Part shown: positions 34,482-42,855 of the stretch, piece by piece
How the letters are laid out: every line of letters starts with the position of its first letter
Numbering within the stretch: position 1 is the stretch's first letter
Source of the DNA: Ignavibacteria bacterium
Lineage (GTDB): Bacteria > Bacteroidota > Ignavibacteria > Kapaibacteriales > Kapaibacteriaceae
Direction of reading: 5' to 3'
Assembly: GCA_016707005.1 (NCBI GenBank)
Contig: JADJIQ010000001.1
Location: 652,836-716,835, forward strand
DNA length: 64,000 nucleotides
Notes under the pieces: model-generated
Database searches by the model: none
Told to the model about the DNA's origin: nothing
What the model saw: the letters and a program-made list of their open reading frames with translations, nothing else
Position numbers and translations under genes: made by a program

Positions 34482-36277
34482 ATCGAACGGTGCATGTGGT
34501 GGAGGATCTGCTCGGTGATGGTTTGTGCCGTGATCGGCATACCATCATAGTTCAGAACCGAAATGAGGGTGTTCGGGTCAACGCTAAGCTCATTGGTCAA
34601 CAAGCTCCGCATCTGCCCGTCACGATTCTGCTCGATCACAAACACACGGTCATGTGATGCGATGAACTCTGCAACAGTGGTGTTGAATGGGAAGGCTCTT
34701 AACCGCAGGGCATCGAGTCCGTGACCCTGCGCTTGAAGGATGTCGAGCGCCTCTTGTGCACTATCGGTTGACGTCCCAAAGAACATCACACCATCACGAT
34801 GGGTGTTCTTCTCCTGATACCGTTGCGGCGCATGGACAAGGGTCTTGGCTGTCTCCCACTTCTTTGCGAGACGGTCCATGTTGCGCTGGTACGCCGGGGA
34901 GTCCTCGGTATAGACGGCATATTCATCACGTGAGGAGCCCCGTACCACATACGAACCCTTGGTAGGGTGAACGCCGGGAATGGTGCGGTAGGGAATACCA
35001 TCGCCATCCACATCGAGATACCGACCATATCGACCGATCGCCTCGAGGTCTTCAGCGGAATAGGTCTTGCCCCTGTCATAGGTTCTGGAGTCATCCCATT
35101 GGAAGGGGGCTGTCATGTGATCGTTCATCCCAAGATCAAGATCGGACATGATCATGATGGGTGTTTGAAGTCGTTCTGCGAGGTCAAAACTGTCGGCCGT
35201 CATCTCAAAACACTCGGTGGGTGTTGACGGAAACAACATCACGTGTTTCGTATCACCATGTGATGCATAGGCAGCCAACGTCAGATCCGATTGCTGCGTG
35301 CGTGTTGGCATACCCGTGCTTGGACCGGTGCGCTGTACATCGATGAGAACAGCCGGCACTTCGGCAAAGTAGGCTAGACCTAAGAACTCGTTCATGAGGG
35401 AGACTCCCGGACCGCTCGTGGCGGTAAAGGACCTCGATCCGTTCCATGATGCGCCAACAACCATACCGATGGCTGCGAGTTCATCTTCTGCTTGGACGAT
35501 GGCAAAGTTCGTCTTTCCATGTTCATCAATGCGCAGGTCCGTTGCATAGTCGTGAAATGCCTCGGCTACCGATGTTGATGGCGTGATCGGATACCATGCA
35601 ACCACCGTTGCGCCGCCGTAGACAGCACCAAGTCCACACGCAGAATTTCCATCTGTCAAAATGTGATTGCCAACAAGATCTCTGCGCTGAACACGCATTG
35701 GCAGGGGATAGGTGAAGTTCTCGTGCACGTAGTCGATACCGAGCTTGAGGGCCTTCACATTCGGAGCAATGAGTTTCTCCTTGCCGGCAAACTGTTCTGC
35801 AAGGAGTTCTTCAAGTGCGCTGAGTTCGATCTCGAGTAGGGCAGAGAGAGCACCCACATACATCACGTTCTTGAAGAGCTGACGTTGTCGAGGGTCCGTA
35901 TACTCACGATTACACGTAGCCATGAGCGGAATGCCCAGGTACGTGATGTCCTCGCGAATGAACTCTGCAGCAAGGGGCTTTGTGTTATCGTACACAAAAT
36001 ATCCGCCCGGCTTAACGCATGCTACATCCTGCTTCAGGCTCTGCGGGTTCACGCTTACGCAGATGTCCACACCCTCACGTCGACCCAGATACCCTTTCTC
36101 GTTCACCCGCACTTCGTACCACGTGGGCAGGCCTTGGATGTTCGACGGAAAGATGTTCTTTGGCGAGACCGGAATACCCATCCGGAAAATGCTCTTGGCA
36201 AAAAGGTAGTTGGCAGAGGCAGAACCCGTGCCGTTGACGTTGGCGAAGCGGACGACGAAGTCATTGATCATGGACAT
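34478..36277 (-). CDS. korA: 2-oxoglutarate:ferredoxin oxidoreductase, alpha subunit (gamma-alpha fusion)
   Basis: 599 residues. The N-terminal ~190 residues are the gamma domain (FANVNGTGSASANYLFAKSI at the start), fused to the alpha pyrimidine-binding and domain II parts: GNSACGLGAVYGGATVVAWY, PITPSTSVAEAF, EDELAAIGMVVGASWNGSRS, TATSGPGVSLMNEFLGLAYF and VDVQRTGPSTGMPTRTQQSD-type motifs, all standard for KorA. It forms the complex with KorB. The gene lies six bases after the FAD/Fe-S oxidoreductase gene and overlaps korB, so the three form one operon. Confidence 0.95.
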   Translation of the reverse strand: MSMINDFVVRFANVNGTGSASANYLFAKSIFRMGIPVSPKNIFPSNIQGLPTWYEVRVNEKGYLGRREGVDICVSVNPQSLKQDVACVKPGGYFVYDNTKPLAAEFIREDITYLGIPLMATCNREYTDPRQRQLFKNVMYVGALSALLEIELSALEELLAEQFAGKEKLIAPNVKALKLGIDYVHENFTYPLPMRVQRRDLVGNHILTDGNSACGLGAVYGGATVVAWYPITPSTSVAEAFHDYATDLRIDEHGKTNFAIVQAEDELAAIGMVVGASWNGSRSFTATSGPGVSLMNEFLGLAYFAEVPAVLIDVQRTGPSTGMPTRTQQSDLTLAAYASHGDTKHVMLFPSTPTECFEMTADSFDLAERLQTPIMIMSDLDLGMNDHMTAPFQWDDSRTYDRGKTYSAEDLEAIGRYGRYLDVDGDGIPYRTIPGVHPTKGSYVVRGSSRDEYAVYTEDSPAYQRNMDRLAKKWETAKTLVHAPQRYQEKNTHRDGVMFFGTSTDSAQEALDILQAQGHGLDALRLRAFPFNTTVAEFIASHDRVFVIEQNRDGQMRSLLTNELSVDPNTLISVLNYDGMPITAQTITEQILHHMHRSI

Positions 36278-36283
36278 TGTGTT

Positions 36284-38119
36284 TTACGCTCCTGCCTTTG
36301 CTGTTTTGTACGTGTAGAGTTGCATATCCCATGCCGCGGTTGGACAGCGCTCGGCGCAGAGTCCGCAGTGAAGACAGACATCTTCGTCCTTCACCATCAC
36401 ACGTTTTGTTGGGAGTACGTCCGACACAAGAAGATCCTGTGTGAGGTTTATCGATGGAGCCTTGAGTCGCGTTCTCAGATCTGCCTCTTCACCATTCTCC
36501 GTAAACGTGATGCACGATGTAGGACAGATATCAACGCAGGCATCACATTCAATACAGAGCGGTTCGCGGAACACCGTTTGCACATCGCAGTTCAAACAGC
36601 GTTCGGCTTCCTTCCACGCGGTAAGCACATCGAAGCCGAGCTCCACTTCCAACTTTCGGTCGGTGAGTGTGAGCTTCTTATCTGCTTGCGGAACGATGAA
36701 TCGTTTATCCACCGTTACCATGCTGTCATAGCTCCACTCATGGATGCCCATCTTCTGACTCACCAGATTCACCATCGGATGAGGTCGTTCTGTGAGGGAA
36801 GCCCCCTTACAGAAGAGATCGATGGAGATCGCGGCAGAGTGTGCTTGAGCAACGGCCGTGATGATGTTCTTTGGACCAAAGGCAGCATCGCCGCCAAAGA
36901 AGACCCGAGGGATGGTGGACTGGTATGTTACGTCGTTGACCACCGGCATATCCCATTTGTCGAATTCCATTCCGAGATCGCGCTCGATCCACGGGAAGGA
37001 GTTTTCTTGACCGATAGCGATGAGGACATCATCGGCTTCAACAAAGACGTGTGGTTCACCGGTAGGAACCAGTGATCGTTTGCCTTTTTCGTCGTAGACC
37101 GCGTGGACCTTTTCGAACATCATCCCTGTGAGATGTCCATCTTCCAGAACGAACTCCACTGGCACATGATTATCCATGATCGGGATGTCTTCGTGCATGG
37201 CATCTTCTTTCTCCCACGGCGAAGCCTTCATTTCTGCAAAGGGGCTCCGTACGAGTACCTTTACCTGTTCGCCGCCGAGACGTCGGGCCGTGCGACAGCA
37301 GTCCATCGCCGTATTCCCGCCACCGAGCACGATCACCCGTTTCCCGATCTTCTTGATGTGTTCAAAGGCAACACTTTGCAGCCATTCAATACCAACGTGG
37401 ATGTTCGGTGCCGCTTCATCTCTCCCCGGGATGTTGAGATTCCGTCCACGAGGGGCTCCCGTACCAACGAAGATCGCATCGTAGTCCTTGGTGAGCACTG
37501 AGCCCAGGCTATCCACGTAGGTGAGGAACTGTGTGTGGATGCCCATGTTGAGGACATGTCCAACCTCTTCATCGAGGACCGAAGCGGGGAGTCGGAACGA
37601 CGGGATCTGCGTCCGCATCATCCCGCCGCCGGCCGGTTGTTCATCGAACAGGTGGATCTCATACCCAAGCGGTGCGAGGTCGCGTGCAACCGTAAGAGAA
37701 GCCGGACCGCCCCCTATCAACGCCACCTTCTTTCCATTGGAAGGGAAGGGGCCTGTGGGGATGTACTCAGACACATCGCCCTTGTGGTCGGCAGCTACGC
37801 GTTTGAGTCGGCAAATAGCCACCGGTTCTTCCTCCACCCTCACCCGCCTACACGCCGGCTCGCACGGTCGGTCACACGTACGGCCAAGCACGCCCGGGAA
37901 CACATTCGATTCCCAGTTCACGATGTAGGCTTCGGTGTACTTTTCCGCTGCGATCAGTCGGATATATTCAGGGACAGGAGTATGTGCCGGACAGGCATAT
38001 TGGCAATCGACAACCTTGTGATAATATTCCGGATCCTTCGTATTCGTAGGCTGCATGTCCGAAACCTGAATGGTGAGCGAATTCGCATAACGCTGATGCG
38101 AGGTTTCGGTTCCCAACAT
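36284..38119 (-). CDS. FAD-dependent NAD(P)H oxidoreductase with ferredoxin domain, GltD-like, kor-associated
   Basis: 611 residues from ATG 38119; ATG 38056 (MQPTNTKDPEYYHKV) is an alternative and neither has a strong ribosome-binding site. The N-terminal Fe-S region has CQYACPAH and CDRPCEPACRR as in glutamate synthase small subunits. Two nucleotide folds follow (LIGGGPASLTVARDL for FAD, IVLGGGNTAMDCCRTAR for NAD(P)), with the GGDAAFGPKNIITAVAQAHS region. The C-terminus adds two 4Fe-4S motifs (CIECDACVDICPTSC and CLHCGLCAERCPTAAW). It lies just upstream of korA, so it most likely moves electrons between NAD(P)H and ferredoxin for the KorAB reaction (inference). Confidence 0.85.
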   Translation of the reverse strand: MLGTETSHQRYANSLTIQVSDMQPTNTKDPEYYHKVVDCQYACPAHTPVPEYIRLIAAEKYTEAYIVNWESNVFPGVLGRTCDRPCEPACRRVRVEEEPVAICRLKRVAADHKGDVSEYIPTGPFPSNGKKVALIGGGPASLTVARDLAPLGYEIHLFDEQPAGGGMMRTQIPSFRLPASVLDEEVGHVLNMGIHTQFLTYVDSLGSVLTKDYDAIFVGTGAPRGRNLNIPGRDEAAPNIHVGIEWLQSVAFEHIKKIGKRVIVLGGGNTAMDCCRTARRLGGEQVKVLVRSPFAEMKASPWEKEDAMHEDIPIMDNHVPVEFVLEDGHLTGMMFEKVHAVYDEKGKRSLVPTGEPHVFVEADDVLIAIGQENSFPWIERDLGMEFDKWDMPVVNDVTYQSTIPRVFFGGDAAFGPKNIITAVAQAHSAAISIDLFCKGASLTERPHPMVNLVSQKMGIHEWSYDSMVTVDKRFIVPQADKKLTLTDRKLEVELGFDVLTAWKEAERCLNCDVQTVFREPLCIECDACVDICPTSCITFTENGEEADLRTRLKAPSINLTQDLLVSDVLPTKRVMVKDEDVCLHCGLCAERCPTAAWDMQLYTYKTAKAGA

Positions 38120-38185
38120 CTGAAAAATCCCATTGGAATCAAAGGACCGAAGTCAGTGTGGATTAAAATGGGGTTACCCGAGTCA

Positions 38186-38500
38186 AGAACTCACCCCCCA
38201 GCCCCCTCTCTCACGCTTCGATAGAGAGGGGGAGCCGGTTCGTGTATTTATGTTCGTTTGACGTCATAACGTCATGATTGTCATACCGTCATAATCATTA
38301 GATCCCTCGTCGCTCCGCTTCTCGGGATGACGCTGCGTCCGCCTGTTTTAGGTAAAAGAAGCGCGAGTACCATCAAAGATGGTGCTCGCGTTTCTAAAAA
38401 TGAGTTGACGATGAAGGAAGCGTCATCCCGAGGAGCGTAGGGGCGAGGCCCCGCCTCGCCCGGAGCGACGAGGGACCTCGAGTCATACCGTCATTTTGTC
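38186..38500. repeat. Repeat-filled gap between divergent units
   Basis: No gene in about 400 bases. Contents: a P1 copy in reverse (38186-38235) whose sequence is nearly identical to the copies inside the cyclase genes; a GTCATAACG satellite; P2 copies near 38300 and 38421; hairpin 38357-38395; and, between halves of a P2, a GC-rich palindrome GTAGGGGCGAGGCCCCGCCT (38437-38460) that is also found translated inside cyclase 2. The last finding shows one repeat nested within another. Confidence 0.8.
38357..38395. repeat. Hairpin family, copy 4
   Basis: AGAAGCGCGAGTACCATC, loop AAA, then GATGGTGCTCGCGTTTCT. Two positions are G-T pairs, and the rest of the 18-base stem is intact. An A-run follows in place of the T-run, so on the plus strand it is a poorer terminator than the others. 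Confidence 0.7.
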
Positions 38501-38530
38501 ATAACGTCATTACGAGCGAAGCGAGTGAAG

Positions 38531-39085
38531 TCATTTCCTCACCACAAACCCTGCAGAACTCACATCCTTCATCGTTCGGATCTGGACGAGATAGGAACCG
38601 GCGGCGAGTGCGGAAACATCTACCTGCATTGTTCCGATGTCGCGGATCGGTTGCTGAATCAAGGCACTTCCAGTGATGTTCAGAACTGTGAGAGATGCAT
38701 CCGGTGGGAGATCAGGAGGAAGGTCAACGGTCACGGACGAAGTTGCCGGATTGGGATAGACGTTGAGCTTAGCACTTCCGCTCGGTGCCTGAGCCTTCAC
38801 CGGTGATGGATTTGGAAGGATGATCACGCCGCGTTCTGTTGCGAGATAGATGTGTTCCTTCTTGTCGGCGACAACATCGTAGATGTAATCGATCCCAAAG
38901 TAGACATTTCCGCATGTATAGTGATAGTCGAGGGAACGAATCACTTGCTTCTCGAGCATTGTTCTGACTCGCGCATCAAACGTTGGCTCCTTTACAGTGC
39001 AGCGACTTACATGAAGGTCGTTTGCATCGGATTCCCCGGTGCACGGTGATATCGTGAACAGATCCCATCCTTTACGTTGACTCAA
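38531..39085 (-). CDS. 3' part of a T9SS cargo gene interrupted by an in-frame TGA
   Basis: 184 residues as a free-standing frame, but the frame is open back to the TGA at 39140-39142 (YREWLNQQRSLQPHINNW precedes the nominal start), in phase with the upstream piece. The end is a clear T9SS sorting domain: LNVYPNPATSSVTVDLPPDL, LTVLNITGSALIQQPI and SALAAGSYLVQIRTM, closing with AGFVVRK. KEHIYLATERGVIILPN resembles a beta-propeller blade. Without readthrough or repair this part would not be exported. Confidence 0.7.
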   Translation of the reverse strand: MSQRKGWDLFTISPCTGESDANDLHVSRCTVKEPTFDARVRTMLEKQVIRSLDYHYTCGNVYFGIDYIYDVVADKKEHIYLATERGVIILPNPSPVKAQAPSGSAKLNVYPNPATSSVTVDLPPDLPPDASLTVLNITGSALIQQPIRDIGTMQVDVSALAAGSYLVQIRTMKDVSSAGFVVRK

Positions 39086-39139
39086 CCAATTGTTGATGTG
39101 TGGTTGTAGACTTCGTTGTTGATTCAGCCACTCTCTATA

Positions 39140-39823
39140 TCAGTGATTTGACGTGTCGCTGCCTATACCAAGAGTTGACAGTTCGTTGTGAATGAACATA
39201 GCGTTCGCCCTCATGTCAACTGTACAATGAAGTCCGGTAGTCGTTATCACGAACTGCTCGTCATCAAGAAATGTCACTCGCGCACCGGAGTACGGTAGTG
39301 GCATCCGAACGTGAGGCACCTTCATCGACACGTTGATATCGATAAGACCTGAACAAGTAGCTACACGTACATGATCGTGTACGAGCGTGACGTCAGAGAT
39401 ACAGCTGGTCAGCTTCGGGTTATGCTGAGGGCAGAGACGCATCGTTTCCCATGATACGCCATCGAAGACGGAGACGTCTCCCTTGCGATTGAACATCCAG
39501 ACCGCATCTCGATTGTCGACGATCATATTCGTGATCTCGCCCTCAACCAACGGTGTAGTTGCTGAGGTCCATTCCGTGGTCTTGCGGTACAGCTCAGGAG
39601 CAAAGCCTAGCGTGTCCTCCCTCCTAGAACTCACCTTTGGAAGTGCTTCTCTCGTGACAGCATGATGTGTAGTGTCATAGATCACAACAAATCCACATGC
39701 CTGCAGAAAGAACTTGCCTTGTGCAAACACTGCGTTTCGACCGATCGACTCTATCGGGACCATGGTTTGAGCTGAGACGATCGTTCCCACAAGGAACACG
39801 AGTAGAAAATGAACGGGGCGCAT
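39140..39823 (-). CDS. 5' part of the same T9SS cargo gene
   Basis: 227 residues from ATG 39823, with a strong GGGAGG five bases upstream; a longer frame to 39886 is rejected. The signal peptide is MRPVHFLLVFLVGTIVSA. The rest has propeller-like repeats (IVDNRDAVWMFNRKGDVSVF, then VRVATCSGLIDINVSM), as in two-component-regulator-propeller folds. The frame ends SDTSNH and TGA, then continues in phase into the downstream piece with the sorting domain; together they would make ~430 residues. This is a nonsense mutation, a base-call error or a recent pseudogene. Confidence 0.65.
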   Translation of the reverse strand: MRPVHFLLVFLVGTIVSAQTMVPIESIGRNAVFAQGKFFLQACGFVVIYDTTHHAVTREALPKVSSRREDTLGFAPELYRKTTEWTSATTPLVEGEITNMIVDNRDAVWMFNRKGDVSVFDGVSWETMRLCPQHNPKLTSCISDVTLVHDHVRVATCSGLIDINVSMKVPHVRMPLPYSGARVTFLDDEQFVITTTGLHCTVDMRANAMFIHNELSTLGIGSDTSNH

Positions 39824-39913
39824 GGTAACCTCCCTACGAGCGATGAAGAATGGTGTCTTCGATGGCCATCTGTAAGGAGGACACAAGGCTCGGTGGAGTG
39901 GTTACATTGATTG

Positions 39914-40020
39914 ATAATGACGAATGACGAATGACTAATGACTAATGACGAACCGGCACCCCCTCTCTAGCGGAGCGTGAGAGAGGGGGCAGGGGGGTGA
40001 GTTCTTGGAGCCCCTCTGCT
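39914..40020. repeat. AATGACT satellite plus P1 palindrome
   Basis: A short run of AATGACG/AATGACT units (39914-39950) followed by a P1 copy (39957-40007) and a P2-like CTCCGCTCGGGGTGACG. The same combination occurs at 54640-54890. Confidence 0.75.
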
Positions 40021-40037
40021 CCGCTCGGGGTGACGGC

Positions 40038-40853
40038 TCACTTCTTCAACAACACCTTCCTCGCGATCGCCATCCGCACCTCAACCGCCTGTTCCATCGT
40101 CATACTCGATGGTGGTTCGATGAGCACAACCACGTACCGAACGTTGGTAGCTAGTTGCAGCCAACCAACAAACCATCCGCGCATTGAAGCGTCGCGTAAT
40201 GTGGTGCCGGTCTTCCCGCTGAACGTACCGAGACTGTCATTGGAGATGGGGAAGATGAGGGCGAAGTCGTCATAGGTGGATGGCTTCAGAGGCAGTGTCC
40301 GGTCGTGCAATCGACGTAGAAAGTTCAGCTGTTGCATGGGTGTGATAGCAGAAGCCCCTTGCAGCCAAAACATATCGATCGATGCATCAGAAAAGGTCAT
40401 GCCGGGATACCCAAGTGTATCGAGCATCTGACGCATGCGTGTTTGGCCGATGTTTCGTGCGAGCTCCTGATAACACGGCACGCACGATGCACGGAAGGCA
40501 ATGGGAAGGGGCAGATCTTGATTCCAATTGGGATTCCTGCGTGGTGTGCTGTCCCACAAGAAGATGTGGTCCTTGGTGATCACACCAAGTTCGAGTCCGA
40601 TAAGTGTGTTCGGGATCTTGAAGGTCGAAGCCGGCAGAAATCCCTTATTGAGATAGGAGGTGTCGCCTACTTCCAGAACGTTTGTTGCAGAATCAAAGAC
40701 GATCACCGTTCCCTGAATAGCAAGGGAATCCAAGAGCTGTTTGAAGTCGGTACGGATTTGTAGTTTTGGCTCGTTGCGAACCAGTTCGGTATTGCTGCAA
40801 CCAAGAGCAAGTAGGACAATACAAACAATCATGATCGAACGTATACGAAGCAT
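40038..40853 (-). CDS. Class D (OXA-like) beta-lactamase or related penicillin-binding lipoprotein
   Basis: 271 residues from ATG 40853. Signal peptide with lipobox LALGC (C19), so probably membrane-anchored. Class D motifs: S76-T-F-K79 (PASTFKIPNTLIGLE), S123-C-V125 followed by YQELAR, W163 in DMFWLQG, and K214-T-G216 followed by RGWFVGW. The usual YGN triad is YPG here (149-151). The family opens the beta-lactam ring with the serine and a carboxylated lysine; some relatives are sensors. Activity against drugs cannot be told from sequence. The start region overlaps that of the divergent mmcQ-like gene by about 20 bases. Confidence 0.85.
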   Translation of the reverse strand: MLRIRSIMIVCIVLLALGCSNTELVRNEPKLQIRTDFKQLLDSLAIQGTVIVFDSATNVLEVGDTSYLNKGFLPASTFKIPNTLIGLELGVITKDHIFLWDSTPRRNPNWNQDLPLPIAFRASCVPCYQELARNIGQTRMRQMLDTLGYPGMTFSDASIDMFWLQGASAITPMQQLNFLRRLHDRTLPLKPSTYDDFALIFPISNDSLGTFSGKTGTTLRDASMRGWFVGWLQLATNVRYVVVLIEPPSSMTMEQAVEVRMAIARKVLLKK

Positions 40854-41151
40854 CTGCACATCTCTTGAGGGCGTGACGGAAAAACTCTCCCACGGCGAAC
40901 CTACGTTTTTCGTGAAGAAACGCGTGTTTGTGATGTTCGCAAACAACCATCATAAGGATGGTAGGGTGGCGATCTGGATACCCGCACCCACAGGTGTACA
41001 AGAAGCCCTCATCGAGCACGACGCCGAAACGTTCTTTCGTCCGCCCTACGTCGGCGTAAAGGGCTGGGTAGGGATCGTCCTTGAACGAATGGATGATCAG
41101 TCGTTGGAAGCCCACATTAAAGGTGCATATGACTGCATCGTATCTCCGTAA
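40831..41151 (+). CDS. MmcQ/YjbR family protein
   Basis: 107 residues from ATG 40831, the usual family length; the frame is open further upstream only as the antisense of the beta-lactamase gene. Family features: SLEGVTEKLSHGEPTFFVKK, a central strand with DGRVAIWIPA, and RPPYVGVKGWVGIVLER, then AHIKGAYDCIVSP. The fold resembles a CyaY-like double-wing DNA-binding fold; cellular roles are unknown. Its start lies within the first codons of the divergent beta-lactamase gene, so the two promoters must lie inside each other's coding sequence. Confidence 0.8.
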   Translation: MIERIRSICTSLEGVTEKLSHGEPTFFVKKRVFVMFANNHHKDGRVAIWIPAPTGVQEALIEHDAETFFRPPYVGVKGWVGIVLERMDDQSLEAHIKGAYDCIVSP

Positions 41152-41177
41152 CATCGGGTTAAAGCCCGACGCCTGCA

Positions 41178-41252
41178 TCTCCGTATCTCCGTATCTCCGT
41201 ATCTCCGTATCTCAGTATCTCAGTATCTCAGTATCTCCGTATCTCACTATCT
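41178..41252. repeat. 8-base TCTCCGTA tandem repeat
   Basis: Nine units of TCTCCGTA or TCTCAGTA between the convergent mmcQ and nuoE genes. The nuoE stop codon lies inside the right end of the array. Confidence 0.85.
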
Positions 41253-41714
41253 ATCCAACAACGCATCCAATTGCTCAATGCTAGCGTTCTCATAAAACGT
41301 CTCATTGATCGCGATCATCGGTGCGCCGCCGCAGGCGCCCATACATTCTACTTCTTCGAGGGAGAACTTTCCGTCGGCTGTGGCTTGGTTGTGACCGATG
41401 CCCAGACGTTCTTTGGCGTGGGCGTAGAGTGCTTCGCCCCCTCTCAACATGCAGCTGACGTTGGTGCAGACCTGGACGTGGTGTTTGCCCATCGGCTTCT
41501 TGAAGTACATGGTGTAGAACGAGGCAACACCAAGCACATGGGCATAGGGGAGTTCCATGACCCGAGCTACTTCCTGCATCACGTCTTCGGAGAGCCAGCC
41601 CCATTTTTTCTGGGCCATCCACATCACGGGCATGATCGCTGCTTTTGGGTCAGGATACTTAGCCTTGAGGGCAGTGATGCTCTGGAGTTCTTCGGACGTA
41701 AAGGTTGTGCTCAT
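41247..41714 (-). CDS. nuoE: NADH-quinone oxidoreductase subunit E (24-kDa, 2Fe-2S)
   Basis: 155 residues, the normal length. The thioredoxin-like 2Fe-2S domain has all four ligands: C83 and C88 (CTNVSC), C124 and C128 (CMGAC). The N-terminal helical part (ITALKAKYPDPKAAIMPVMW) and the VASFYTMYFKKPMGKHHVQV block are standard. It belongs to the NADH-input module of complex I, but no other nuo gene is adjacent, so it may also serve another NADH or hydrogenase/formate complex. It follows hpnD after 49 bases in the same direction. Confidence 0.9.
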   Translation of the reverse strand: MSTTFTSEELQSITALKAKYPDPKAAIMPVMWMAQKKWGWLSEDVMQEVARVMELPYAHVLGVASFYTMYFKKPMGKHHVQVCTNVSCMLRGGEALYAHAKERLGIGHNQATADGKFSLEEVECMGACGGAPMIAINETFYENASIEQLDALLDR

Positions 41715-41763
41715 GGGGATGTCTCTGTTCGCAATTGACGGTGCCGTGGGCCGAAAATACGGA

Positions 41764-42657
41764 TTATCGCAGACGCTTTACAAAGAGCTTTGAACCCACC
41801 CAGATCCGGAGCGCGGTTACGATCCTGTGAATGGCGCTCACACGAATGCGTTTTGTAAAGACCCGATAGTCGCTGAGTTCGATCTTTTCGAGAAGTCGGT
41901 AGTAGATGGCGTCCATGATCTCGGCGGCCACCATGGTCATCCGCTCGTCCGGACGGAGCAATGCCCGCGCCTCGTGGTAGAAATCCCGGGCCCTCTGCGC
42001 CTGAAACTGCATCAGGTCCACAAACCGCTCATCATAGATCTCTGCCTTGAGATCTTCCTCGGTGTATTTGAACCGCTGCAGATCTTCCTTGGGGATGTAG
42101 ATGTATCCGCGGTCTTTGTCCTGCTTTACATCACGCAGGATGTTGGTGAGCTGCAGGGCATAGCCAAGGTTGATGGCGTATTGTCGGGTCTCTTCGTGAC
42201 GGTACCCAAAGATCTCAATGCTGATCAACCCGACCGCAGAGGCAACACTGTAGCAGTATTCCTTGAGCTCAGCAAACGTCTCGTACCGACGCTGTGTAAG
42301 ATCGCGCTCACACCCGTCGATGATCGTAAGGAGATACTGTTTCGGGATCCCAAACCGACGTACCACGATCCCCAATGCATCGATCGGTGATGGCCGAAGT
42401 TCTTGAGAGGGGGCATACATCGCCTCGATCTCCGTGCGCCACCATTGGAGTCGCTGACGCTTCTTGAGGATCACCTCAGGGTCCATCGACGGATCCTCAT
42501 CCACAATGTCGTCTATCCTCCGCGCAAACGCATACACCGTACGTATAGCATTCCGCTCCTCCTTGGGCAAGAACCCAAAGGAATAATGGAACGATGTGCT
42601 CCCCTGCGTGGTGAGCACCAAGCCGTCCTCAGCGTCGGTATAGAGGTGGGTGGACAC
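41764..42657 (-). CDS. hpnD: Squalene/phytoene synthase family, HpnD-like (presqualene diphosphate synthase)
   Basis: 297 residues. Both aspartate-rich motifs that bind the magnesium-diphosphate groups are present: FARRIDDIVDE and NILRDVKQDKDRG, with YCYSVASAVGLISIEIFGY between and GYIYIPKEDL after. HpnD makes presqualene diphosphate from two farnesyl diphosphates; HpnC (encoded at 44927-45718) removes the diphosphate, leading to squalene for hopanoids or carotenoid-like lipids. Pairing in one window supports HpnC/HpnD over phytoene synthase. No HpnE or squalene-hopene cyclase gene is visible. Confidence 0.85.
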   Translation of the reverse strand: MSTHLYTDAEDGLVLTTQGSTSFHYSFGFLPKEERNAIRTVYAFARRIDDIVDEDPSMDPEVILKKRQRLQWWRTEIEAMYAPSQELRPSPIDALGIVVRRFGIPKQYLLTIIDGCERDLTQRRYETFAELKEYCYSVASAVGLISIEIFGYRHEETRQYAINLGYALQLTNILRDVKQDKDRGYIYIPKEDLQRFKYTEEDLKAEIYDERFVDLMQFQAQRARDFYHEARALLRPDERMTMVAAEIMDAIYYRLLEKIELSDYRVFTKRIRVSAIHRIVTALRIWVGSKLFVKRLR

Positions 42658-42663
42658 AGTGCC

Positions 42664-42722
42664 GAAGTTACGGAGTTACGGGGTTACAGGGTTACGGGGT
42701 TACGGGGTTGCAGGGTTACGGA
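42664..42722. repeat. 8-base GTTACGGG tandem repeat
   Basis: Seven units upstream of the hpnD start, of the same family as 59440-59605 and the short copies upstream of the cyclase genes. It lies where the hpnD promoter and leader would be. Confidence 0.8.
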
Positions 42723-42855
42723 GATAGGCATGGTTAGACATAGAGTGGGGTGCCGAGACCATTTTTGAGAGATTGTCGTATTTATGCGGAAAGCGGTTCT
42801 TGGATTAGGCGTGAAACTGAGGGAAGAACATGAACCCTAAGCGGAGGTGGCAATC

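Noticed and set aside
35885..37075. Long plus-strand frame opposite korA and the FAD/Fe-S gene
   Set aside because: It is antisense to two genes with clear motifs; its sequence is histidine- and arginine-rich shadow coding.
39140..39142. TGA as selenocysteine codon
   Set aside because: The context (SDTSNH before, YREW after) is not a redox motif, and no SECIS-like hairpin is evident just downstream.
33792..39142. Reassigned stop codons as an explanation for the interrupted genes
   Set aside because: Two different stops (TAA and TGA) are involved, and other genes here end normally at TAA, TGA and TAG.
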